From Actinomycetota bacterium (GTDB taxonomy: Bacteria > Actinomycetota > Thermoleophilia > Gaiellales > Gaiellaceae): a stretch of DNA of 5,023 bases. Positions 1-4,590 of the stretch are shown one piece after another. The notes beneath the pieces are model-generated. The model made no database searches, was not told the DNA's origin, and worked only from the letters and a program-made list of their open reading frames with translations. How positions within the stretch are numbered: the first letter of the stretch is position 1; the number at the start of each line of letters is the position of its first letter. The position numbers and the translations under genes are program-made. Where the stretch lies: the NCBI GenBank assembly GCA_003136795.1, contig PLDP01000252.1, positions 15,897-20,919 on the forward strand. The letters run 5' to 3'.

Positions 1-1089
1 TTCCTGACGCGCTCCGGCGTCGTCAACTCGATTCACTCATTCGCGAAGAGCCCAATCGGCTCGTGGTTCCTCGCCTTCGTCGTCATCTCGACGGTCTTCT
101 CGCTTACGCTGATCATGTGGCGACTGCCGCTCCTGAGAGCGCGCACGAAGCTCGAGTCGGCGCTCTCGCGCGAGGCGGCGTTCCTCTACAACAACCTGCT
201 GCTCGTCGCGCTCTGCCTGACCATCCTCTGGGGCGTCCTGTTCCCGATCGTCACGCAGCTCTTCAAGGGCGAGACGCGCACGATCGGACGGCCGTACTTC
301 GACTTCTTCCTGCGCGCGTTCGGGCTGCCGCTGCTGCTCCTGATGGGAATCGGGCCGCTGATCGCGTGGCGGAAGACGAGCGTGCGCGCCCTCGCACGCA
401 CGCTCAGATGGCCGATCGTCGTGACCATCGTCTGTGGGATCGCGCTCGCGCTCGCCGGTGCCGGCTCGTCGAAGCCGGGGCTGATCGCGTACACGTTCTC
501 GGCGTTCGTGCTGGCCTCGATCGTGCTCGAACTGGTGCGCGGCGTGCGCGTGACCGGCTCGCTCTTCACGCTCGTCTCGCGCAACCGGCGCCGCTACGGC
601 GGCTACGTCGTGCACGCCGCGATCGTCCTGCTCGCAATCGGCGTTGCCGGCTCGAGCGCCTACGGCCGCTCGAAGGAGCTGCGGTTCCTTCCGGGGCAGA
701 GCGCGTCGATCAGCGGCTACACGCTGACGCTACGTGGCGTGCAGCGCACGCAGACGTCAAACGCAACCGAGACGCGCGCGATCTTCACGGTCGGCGGGCA
801 CTGGCACGGGACGCTGTCGTCCGGGACGAACCAGTACTTCTTCCCGCCTGAGCCCTCGAACCAGGTCGGGATCAAGACGGACTGGCTGCGCGCGGAGGAT
901 CTCTACGTGATCGCGGACGACGTGAACCTGAAGACGCATGTGGTGTACGCGAAGGTGCTGGTGAAGCCGCTCGTCAACCTGATCTGGCTCGCCGGCTTCG
1001 TCTTCCTGCTCGGGGCCGGCGTCGCCCTGTGGCCAGATGCGCGCGAGCAGCGCCGGCTCGTGACGCGACTCGCGCCTGCACGGGCATGA
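1..1089 (+). CDS. ccmF: Cytochrome c maturation heme lyase CcmF, C-terminal part (5' end outside window)
   Basis: The frame is open from base 1, so the start lies upstream; 362 residues are present of a family usually 600-680 long. CcmF is the integral-membrane heme lyase core of System I cytochrome c maturation: it receives heme from holo-CcmE and attaches it to CXXCH apocytochromes outside the membrane. Visible family signatures are FLTRSGVVNSIHSFA at the very start (the stretch after the WWD heme-handling domain, which is therefore outside the window), SREAAFLYNNLLLVA near residue 57, PYFDFFLRAFGLPLLLLMGIGPL near 98-120 and RRRYGGYVVHAAIVLLAIGV near 197-216, with the conserved His at residue 205. 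About seven hydrophobic segments are seen, the last (PLVNLIWLAGFVFLLGAG) just before the end, as is usual in CcmF. A soluble loop of about 100 residues (roughly 220-320) precedes it. The stop overlaps the next gene start (ATGA), so the two are translationally coupled. Family assignment is secure. Confidence 0.93.
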   Translation, partial: FLTRSGVVNSIHSFAKSPIGSWFLAFVVISTVFSLTLIMWRLPLLRARTKLESALSREAAFLYNNLLLVALCLTILWGVLFPIVTQLFKGETRTIGRPYFDFFLRAFGLPLLLLMGIGPLIAWRKTSVRALARTLRWPIVVTIVCGIALALAGAGSSKPGLIAYTFSAFVLASIVLELVRGVRVTGSLFTLVSRNRRRYGGYVVHAAIVLLAIGVAGSSAYGRSKELRFLPGQSASISGYTLTLRGVQRTQTSNATETRAIFTVGGHWHGTLSSGTNQYFFPPEPSNQVGIKTDWLRAEDLYVIADDVNLKTHVVYAKVLVKPLVNLIWLAGFVFLLGAGVALWPDAREQRRLVTRLAPARA

Positions 1090-1370
1090 GCATCGTCCTC
1101 GGGATCGTGCTCGCCGCTTCTGTGGTGCTGCTCGTCGCGCTGCCGTTCCTGCGCGAGCCCGCTGTCGAGGACGACCGGCTCGACGCGCCGGGGGAGGACG
1201 AGGTGCGCCGCCTCGGTCTCGTCGAGGAGCGCGACCGGGCGCTTGCCGCGCTGCAGGAGCTGGAGTTCGACCACCGGGCCGGCAAGATCGGCGACGACGA
1301 CTACCGGGAGCTCCTCGGCCCGCTGCGCCAGGCGGTTGCGAGCGCCTTGCGGGCGATCCCGCAGGAGTAG
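1086..1370 (+). CDS. Short CcmI-like membrane protein (N-terminal module only)
   Basis: This 94-aa protein starts at the ATG that overlaps the ccmF stop (ATGA). An in-frame ATG at 1029 is rejected because it would lie deep inside ccmF and precede a non-hydrophobic leader. Residues 2-21 form one transmembrane segment (SIVLGIVLAASVVLLVALPF). An acidic linker follows, then a helix with LVEERDRALAALQELEFDHR at about 44-63 and AGKIGDDDYRELLGPLRQAV after it. The pattern 'E-x-R-x-x-A-L-x-x-L-x-E-L-E-x-D-x-x-x-G-K-I-x-D-x-D-Y' is the one found at the N-terminus of CcmI/CycH, which presents apocytochrome c to CcmF. Proteobacterial CcmI carries an additional TPR domain and is about 400 aa; it is absent here, so any apocytochrome binding must be done by another protein or by the coil. 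No clear Shine-Dalgarno is seen; coupling to ccmF probably drives translation. The coding call is strong; the exact role is inferred from family pattern and position. Confidence 0.8.
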   Translation: MSIVLGIVLAASVVLLVALPFLREPAVEDDRLDAPGEDEVRRLGLVEERDRALAALQELEFDHRAGKIGDDDYRELLGPLRQAVASALRAIPQE

Positions 1371-1398
1371 GCGCCCGGGACGGCGAAAACGTCCGCCT

Positions 1399-2562
1399 AT
1401 GCGGCGGATGACGCTCGCTCTTGTCGTTGCGCTCGTCTGCGTCACACCGGCGCTCGGGTCGGACATTGGCCGGAAGCACCAGATCGACACGAAGATCACC
1501 TCGCTCCAGGGCACGCTTGCGTCGCAGAAGCAGCGCGAGCAGGCACTCCGGAGCGAGGTCACCGGCTATACGAGCCGGATCCGTGCGCTCGAGGCGAAGG
1601 TCGGAGACGTGTCGCTCCGGCTACAGACGCTCGACTCCGACCTGTCGCTGCATCAGCGCCGTCTCGACGCGCTCAATGCGCTCTTCGGGATCCAGACGAC
1701 GAAGTTCAACTTTCTCGAGCAGCAGTACGCGGCGTCGGTCGACACGCTCGACCATCGTCTCGTCGACATCTACGAGTCCGAGCCGGCGTCGACGCTCGAC
1801 GTCGTTCTGGGCGCGCGCTCGATCCAGGACGCCCTCGACCAGGTGCAGTACATGAACGAGATCGGTGAGCAGGATCGCCGCGTCGCAGCGCAGGTTCAGT
1901 ACGCGAAGTTGCAGGTCACCGCGGCGCGCGCGAAGACGAAGAAGCTCCGTGCGACCGTCCGGGGCGAGACGGCGATCATCTCGGCGCGTACCGCACAGAC
2001 ACGCGACGTGAAGAACGAGCTCGTCGGAGCGGCGAGCGATCTGTCGTCGACGAAGCAGAACAAGCTGACCGATCTGTCGAAGCTGACCGCCGCAGAGCAG
2101 GCGGAGGCGGGCGAGATCGACGCGCTGCAGGCGGCATCGAACGACATCGCGGCGCGCATTCGCGCGGCGCAGGCGGGCCGCACGGCGACTCCGTCCTCCG
2201 CCGGCTTGATCTGGCCGGTGAGCGGCCCCATCACGAGCCCGTTCGGCTGGCGCTGGGGCCGCATGCACCAGGGGATCGACATCGGCGTTCCGATGGGCAC
2301 GCCGATCAAGGCCGCCGCCGCGGGCACGATCATCTACTGCGGCTGGGAAGAGGGCTACGGCAACCTCACGGTGATCGACCACGGCGGCAACCTCGCGACG
2401 GCCTACGGTCACCAGAGCTCGATCGCGGTCGCCTGCGGCCAGCAGGTCGCCCAGGGGCAGGTGATCGGCTACGTCGGCTGCACCGGCCACTGCACCGGCC
2501 CGCACCTCCACTTCGAGGTGCGCATCGACGGCAATCCGGTCGACCCGATGGGCTACCTATGA
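1399..2562 (+). CDS. Secreted coiled-coil M23 (LytM) metallopeptidase, EnvC/PcsB-like
   Basis: Predicted 387 aa. The ATG at 1399 begins a good signal peptide (MRRMTLALVVALVCVTPALG, cleavage near residue 20); an ATG at 1408 is an alternative. Residues about 22-258 are a long coiled coil of EnvC/PcsB type, interrupted near 125-160 by the family pattern (Y-E-S-E-P-A-S-T-L-D-V-V-L-G-A-R-S then D-Q-V-Q-Y-M-N-E-I-G-E-Q-D). A short Ala/Ser/Thr linker leads to an M23 domain (270-387). The zinc site is complete: H290 and D294 in HQGID, H371 in HLH (369-371), plus H338 in AYGHQ. It should therefore be an active endopeptidase cutting peptidoglycan cross-bridges, not a degenerate amidase activator such as E. 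coli EnvC. Such coiled coils often dock on FtsEX, but ftsEX is not in the window. Four cysteines (C314, C346, C361, C365) lie in the extracellular catalytic domain. It lies 28 nt after the CcmI-like gene with no recognisable promoter or strong ribosome site. A weak hairpin (GGACG at 1378-1382 with CGTCC at 1390-1394) lies just before the start. Confidence 0.92.
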   Translation: MRRMTLALVVALVCVTPALGSDIGRKHQIDTKITSLQGTLASQKQREQALRSEVTGYTSRIRALEAKVGDVSLRLQTLDSDLSLHQRRLDALNALFGIQTTKFNFLEQQYAASVDTLDHRLVDIYESEPASTLDVVLGARSIQDALDQVQYMNEIGEQDRRVAAQVQYAKLQVTAARAKTKKLRATVRGETAIISARTAQTRDVKNELVGAASDLSSTKQNKLTDLSKLTAAEQAEAGEIDALQAASNDIAARIRAAQAGRTATPSSAGLIWPVSGPITSPFGWRWGRMHQGIDIGVPMGTPIKAAAAGTIIYCGWEEGYGNLTVIDHGGNLATAYGHQSSIAVACGQQVAQGQVIGYVGCTGHCTGPHLHFEVRIDGNPVDPMGYL

Positions 2563-2593
2563 ACTGGGGGGAAACCTCCGGTTTCCCCCCAGT
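2563..2593 (+). terminator. Perfect 14-bp hairpin directly behind the M23 stop
   Basis: ACTGGGGGGAAACC (2563-2576) pairs perfectly with GGTTTCCCCCCAGT (2580-2593) around a three-base TCC loop, starting on the base after the TGA. No T-tract follows; the downstream sequence is AGCCCCCC. A strong hairpin without U-tail immediately behind a stop is common in GC-rich actinobacteria and is read here as the transcription end or mRNA-stabilising end of the peptidase message. Because the hairpin has a related, oppositely oriented counterpart at 2766-2796, it may instead be part of a dispersed repeat. Confidence 0.7.
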
Positions 2594-2766
2594 AGCCCCC
2601 CTTCCGACACCTTGCGACTGGTTGTGGGCGCGCACGGGCGAAGCCCGCACGCGCGACGAACGCCGGTGCATTTGCGCGACCGCTCTACTGCACCGCGATC
2701 AGTCGCGGATGCCGGCTTGGCCGGCGTCCGTCCACGGCGAGATGGCACGTGTCGGAGGGGGAGCTA
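2593..2766 (+). ncRNA. Candidate multi-branched structured RNA (unknown family)
   Basis: All listed helices are mutually compatible. P1: 2593-2610 with 2749-2766, 17 of 18 pairs (one C/A mismatch at 2597/2762, one G-U at 2602/2757). Internal loop: 2611-2620 against 2739-2748. P2: 2621-2627 with 2732-2738, seven pairs including two G-U. P3: 2628-2632 with 2650-2654, then a CA/CA internal loop, then 2635-2639 with 2643-2647, GAA loop. P4: 2664-2670 with 2689-2695 (CGGTGCA/TGCACCG), 18-nt loop. P5: 2705-2716 with 2720-2731, 12 pairs including two G-U, TTG loop. P3 and P5 abut P2 without spacer, allowing coaxial stacking. An alternative hairpin at 2693-2698/2703-2708 competes with P4 and P5. I do not recognise 6S, tmRNA, RNase P, SRP RNA or a known riboswitch in it, and no promoter was found. 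High GC makes chance pairing easier, but the length of P1 and P5 is more than I would expect. The strand is chosen only because the T-tract at 2795-2801 lies on this side. Confidence 0.4.
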
Positions 2767-2801
2767 ACGAGGGGGAACCGAAGGTGCCCCTTCGTTGTTT
2801 T
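2765..2801. terminator. Hairpin between convergent genes, intrinsic-terminator-like on + strand
   Basis: AACGAGGGGG (2766-2775) pairs with CCCCTTCGTT (2787-2796) with one G-U pair. The stem continues after an A/G mismatch (2776/2786) as ACC/GGT around a GAA loop (2780-2782). On the + strand it is followed by GTTTT, ending transcripts from the left. On the minus strand it begins 3 nt behind the TAA of the small hydrophobic protein gene but lacks a U-tail there, so it probably serves as the end signal of the mntH-side transcript as well. Confidence 0.65.
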
Positions 2802-2961
2802 ACCAGCGATACCAGCGTGCGCCTTCGACGCCGCGGACGAAGAAGCCGATCAGCCAGATGATCGCGAGCACGATCGCGACCCAGATCAGGAACTTCACGA
2901 CCGCAAAGCCGATCACGAAGAGCAGCAACACGACCAGCAGGACGAGCAAGATGGCGGGCAA
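2800..2961 (-). CDS. 53-aa hydrophobic membrane protein ending in RWYRW
   Basis: The gene starts with TTG at 2961, eight bases behind a perfect AAGGAG ribosome site (2975-2970 on the minus strand); no in-frame ATG exists, which is why an ATG-based search would miss it. The protein begins MPAILLVLLVVLLLFVIGFA and continues with a second hydrophobic stretch, FLIWVAIVLAIIWLIGFFV at about 24-42, separated by VVK, then a short charged tail (RGVEGARWYRW). It should form two tight transmembrane helices with the Arg/Trp-rich tail probably on the cytoplasmic side. I recall short 'hydrophobic proteins' with a two-helix body and a ...RWYRW end from Streptomyces and other actinobacteria; function is unknown. 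It lies 54 nt behind mntH on the same strand with no visible promoter in the gap, so co-transcription with the metal importer is likely. A role as a transporter-associated micropeptide is possible but unproven. Confidence 0.8.
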   Translation of the reverse strand: MPAILLVLLVVLLLFVIGFAVVKFLIWVAIVLAIIWLIGFFVRGVEGARWYRW

Positions 2962-2969
2962 TTCGGTGT

Positions 2970-2975
2970 CTCCTT
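2970..2975 (-). promoter_or_regulatory. Shine-Dalgarno AAGGAG deciding a TTG start
   Basis: On the minus strand AAGGAG is followed by ACACCGAA (8 nt) and then TTG at 2961. This is the best ribosome-binding site in the window and fixes the start of the 53-aa membrane protein. Confidence 0.8.
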
Positions 2976-3015
2976 GTTCGGATTTGAGCAGGCTCCTTCC
3001 CCAACGCGCCCGATT

Positions 3016-4284
3016 TCATGCCAGCGTCTGGAGGAGCAGGAAGATGTTCAGCGCGACGATCAGTGCGGCGACCGCCGAGGCGGCGACCGTCGTGAGGCGC
3101 CGGTTGACGAGCGGCCCCATCACATCGCGCCGGGCGGTGAAGACGACGAGCGGGATCAGCGCGAACGGGATGCCGAACGAGAGCACGACCTGCGAGATGA
3201 CGAGCGTTCGCGACGGGTCGACCCCGATGCCGATCACGACGAAGGCGGGGATCATCGTCACCAGGCGCCGGACGGTGACCGGGATCTGGCGGCGGATGAA
3301 CCCCTGCATCACGACCTGTCCAGCGAGGGTGCCGACGGCGGAGCTCGAGAGCCCGGAGGCGACGAGTGCCAGCGCGAAGAGCGCGCTCGAGGCGCTGCCG
3401 AGAATCGGCTGGAGCGTCCTGTGTGCGCTGTCGAGCGACGCGATGTGCAGGAGGCCGCTCTTGAAGAACGTCGAGGCGGCCATCACGAGCATCGCGACGT
3501 TGATCACCCCGGCGATCGTCATCGCGATCATCACGTCGACCCGCGTGTAACGCAGGAGCGTCTGCGCGTCTTCGTCGGTCTCCGGCACGAGCCGGTCCTG
3601 CGTGAGTGCGGAGTGCAGGTAGATCACGTGCGGCATCACCGTCGCGCCGAGGATTCCGACCGCGAGGAGCACGCCTTCGCTGCCTCCGAAGCTCGGATTG
3701 ACGGCGTGCTTGAGCACGGCCCCGTAGTCCGGGTGGGCGAACGTCAACTCGGCGACATAGCAGGCGCCGATCACGCCGACGAGCACGGCGATCACCGCCT
3801 CGAAGGGCCGGAAGCCGAAGCGTTGCAGGCCGAGGATCAGGAACGCCGCAACGCCTGAGACCAGTGCCGAGAAGAAAAGGCCCCAGCCGAACAGGAGGTG
3901 GAAGCCGATCGCGGCGCCGAGGAACTCCGCGAGGTCGGTGGCCATCGCGATCGCCTCGGCCTGGAGCCACAGGAAGACGGTGGTGCGGCGGGAGAACTGC
4001 TCGCGGCAGAGCTCGGGGAGGTTGCGCCCCGTCGCGATCCCGAGCTTCGCCGAGAGCGTCTGGATCAGCATCGCGAGGAGATTCGCCATGACGATCACCC
4101 AGACGAGCCGGTAGCCGAAACGCGAGCCGCCGGCAACGTTCGTGGCGAAGTTGCCCGGGTCGATGTAGGCGACGCACGCGATGAAGGCCGGCCCCAGGAA
4201 GGGGAGGATGCGGAAGCGCGTGCGGTGGAGGGCCTCGTCGACGGTGCGGAGGCCCTCCGGCAGCTCGGTCCGGGAGGCGATCAC
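3016..4284 (-). CDS. mntH: Nramp-family proton-coupled Mn2+/Fe2+ importer MntH
   Basis: Predicted 422 aa from a GTG at 4284, with 11 or so membrane segments; it imports Mn2+ (and Fe2+) with protons. The metal site is intact: D42 and N45 in DPGNFATN (first helix) and M217 in MPHVIYLHS (sixth helix), the spacing matching characterised bacterial Nramps. Other hallmarks are LQAEAIAMATDLAEFLGAAIGF (108-128), with the proton-path acidic residues E110, D117 and E120, and GQVVMQGF followed by RRLVTMIPAFVVI late in the protein. The usual length is 410-430. An in-frame TTG at 4326 would add 14 residues, but it would place a -10 box (TAAAAT) and a metal-regulator-like operator inside the gene; the GTG lies exactly 7 nt behind that box, so a leaderless message beginning at GTG is preferred. 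It is followed by the 53-aa membrane protein gene and is divergent from a Cys-rich small protein gene. Confidence 0.94.
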   Translation of the reverse strand: MIASRTELPEGLRTVDEALHRTRFRILPFLGPAFIACVAYIDPGNFATNVAGGSRFGYRLVWVIVMANLLAMLIQTLSAKLGIATGRNLPELCREQFSRRTTVFLWLQAEAIAMATDLAEFLGAAIGFHLLFGWGLFFSALVSGVAAFLILGLQRFGFRPFEAVIAVLVGVIGACYVAELTFAHPDYGAVLKHAVNPSFGGSEGVLLAVGILGATVMPHVIYLHSALTQDRLVPETDEDAQTLLRYTRVDVMIAMTIAGVINVAMLVMAASTFFKSGLLHIASLDSAHRTLQPILGSASSALFALALVASGLSSSAVGTLAGQVVMQGFIRRQIPVTVRRLVTMIPAFVVIGIGVDPSRTLVISQVVLSFGIPFALIPLVVFTARRDVMGPLVNRRLTTVAASAVAALIVALNIFLLLQTLA

Positions 4285-4289
4285 TCCGA

Positions 4290-4309
4290 CGATTTTAGCC
4301 GGACCTAAA
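4290..4309 (-). promoter_or_regulatory. mntH -10 box embedded in a DtxR/IdeR/MntR-like operator
   Basis: On the minus strand the stretch from 4308 to 4290 agrees at 13 of 19 positions with the IdeR/DtxR consensus TTAGGTTAGGCTAACCTAA as I remember it: the left half TTAGGT and the central GGCTAA are identical. It contains an inverted repeat TTTAG (4309-4305) / CTAAA (4298-4294). Its right half includes TAAAAT (4297-4292), a 5/6 match to the -10 consensus, placed 7 nt before the GTG. No good -35 is seen (TTCCCC at 4319-4314 is the closest). Binding by a metal-loaded DtxR-family repressor would block the polymerase directly. The regulator gene is not in the window. Confidence 0.65.
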
Positions 4310-4348
4310 CCTTGGGGAAGTGGCAACCGCTGTCGAGGCGACCAGGAC

Positions 4349-4354
4349 TACACT
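4349..4354 (+). promoter_or_regulatory. -10 box TACACT, leaderless-type promoter
   Basis: TACACT matches the actinobacterial TANNNT pattern and is followed by exactly 7 nt (TTCCCCC) and then ATG at 4362. The transcript would begin at or next to the start codon. No ribosome-binding site precedes the ATG, which fits leaderless translation. No convincing -35 is visible 16-18 nt upstream. Confidence 0.55.
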
Positions 4355-4361
4355 TTCCCCC

Positions 4362-4556
4362 ATGCTGGAGACGGCTCAGACCCGTTCGCTCCCGGTGCTG
4401 AACAGGGCGGTCGATCTCTCTCCGGCTCTGAACGCCTGCTGCGGCGTGTGCCGTACCTGTGTCACGACGAACCTGTTGACTGTTGCGGGTGCTGGGGTCG
4501 TTGGAGCGGCGCTCTACGTGAGGCGCTTCACCGGTCGGTTCTTGCGGCGCTCCTAG
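4362..4556 (+). CDS. 64-aa Cys-rich single-pass membrane protein, unknown function
   Basis: It begins MLETAQTRSLPVLNRAVDLS and carries a compact cysteine cluster C26-C27-x2-C30-x2-C33. A hydrophobic segment (LLTVAGAGVVGAALYV, about 38-53) and a basic tail (RRFTGRFLRRS) follow. The basic tail suggests the C-terminus is in the cytoplasm and the cysteines outside or at the membrane face, where they could bind a metal or form disulfides. About 78% of third codon positions are G/C, in line with coding. An in-frame GTG at 4320 would add 14 residues but would start upstream of the -10 box, so ATG 4362 is chosen. The gene is divergent from mntH, and about 77 bp containing both promoters separates the starts. 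I do not recognise the family. A role in metal handling is suggested only by the cysteines and the neighbour. Confidence 0.62.
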   Translation: MLETAQTRSLPVLNRAVDLSPALNACCGVCRTCVTTNLLTVAGAGVVGAALYVRRFTGRFLRRS

Positions 4557-4570
4557 ATTGGAGATCGGCT

Positions 4571-4590
4571 GGCTCGTCAGCGAACGAGCC
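4571..4590. terminator. Possible shared hairpin between convergent genes
   Basis: GGCTCGT (4571-4577) pairs with ACGAGCC (4584-4590) around CAGCGA. It lies 14 nt behind the stop of the Cys-rich protein gene and overlaps the last codons and stop of hpt. There is no T-run on either side, so this is a modest candidate for a bidirectional end signal. Confidence 0.4.

Larger units (their letters stand above)
2563..2797. repeat. Nested inverted-repeat element filling the convergent intergenic gap
   Basis: The two ends carry related units in opposite orientation. Read inwards, the left end is [G-rich arm]-CC-TCC-GGTTTCCCCCC-AGT-AGCCCCCC-TTCCGACAC (to 2610). The right end, read on the minus strand from 2797, is [G-rich arm]-CC-TTC-GGTTCCCCC-TCGTT-AGCTCCCCC-TCCGACAC (to 2749). 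Each unit contains its own hairpin, and the inner arms of the two units pair with each other. Weaker similarity continues inward to about 2627 and 2732 (both contain a GTGG core). TA dinucleotides stand at 2593-2594 and 2765-2766, which would also fit the target duplication of an IS630/mariner-type MITE. The element reaches from 1 nt behind one stop codon to 3 nt behind the opposing one. No open reading frame in it resembles a protein. It could be an inverted pair of REP-like terminator units (BIME-like), a MITE or an RNA gene; the sequence alone cannot decide. Confidence 0.65.

Noticed and set aside
37..615. Long minus-strand frames opposite ccmF and the M23 gene (also 757-1479, 903-1562 and 1621-2511)
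   Set aside because: All are low-complexity Arg/Ala/Asp-rich shadows of genes clearly identified on the + strand.
1378..1407. Small hairpins around the M23 start codon (GGACG/CGTCC and CCGC/GCGG) as a translational switch
   Set aside because: Stems of 4-5 bp are expected by chance in sequence this GC-rich, and nothing else supports regulation here.
2557..2748. Minus-strand open frame of 63 codons in the same gap
   Set aside because: It is a by-product of the inverted repeat, with no ribosome site and no recognisable protein character.
2593..2766. Known RNA families: 6S, tmRNA, RNase P RNA, SRP RNA, ydaO, cobalamin or c-di-GMP riboswitch
   Set aside because: The sequence hallmarks of these families that I know were looked for by eye and not found; only the closing-stem-plus-bubble outline resembles 6S. 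A covariance-model search would be decisive.
2559..2861. Open frame of about 100 codons on the + strand across the intergenic gap
   Set aside because: It begins within the M23 stop region, runs through all hairpins and into the antisense of the hydrophobic protein gene. The composition is Arg/Pro/Ala-rich without any domain, and the pairing structure explains the sequence better.
2749..3858. Long + strand open frame (369 codons) opposite mntH
   Set aside because: The product is dominated by Asp, Glu, Arg and His, the usual antisense shadow of a membrane-protein gene with G/C third positions. mntH on the other strand is unmistakable.
4284..4326. TTG at 4326 as mntH start and GTG at 4320 as start of the divergent gene
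   Set aside because: Both would place the -10 boxes and the operator-like palindrome inside coding sequence and make the two genes overlap head-to-head. The leaderless starts at 4284 and 4362 explain the promoter spacing.
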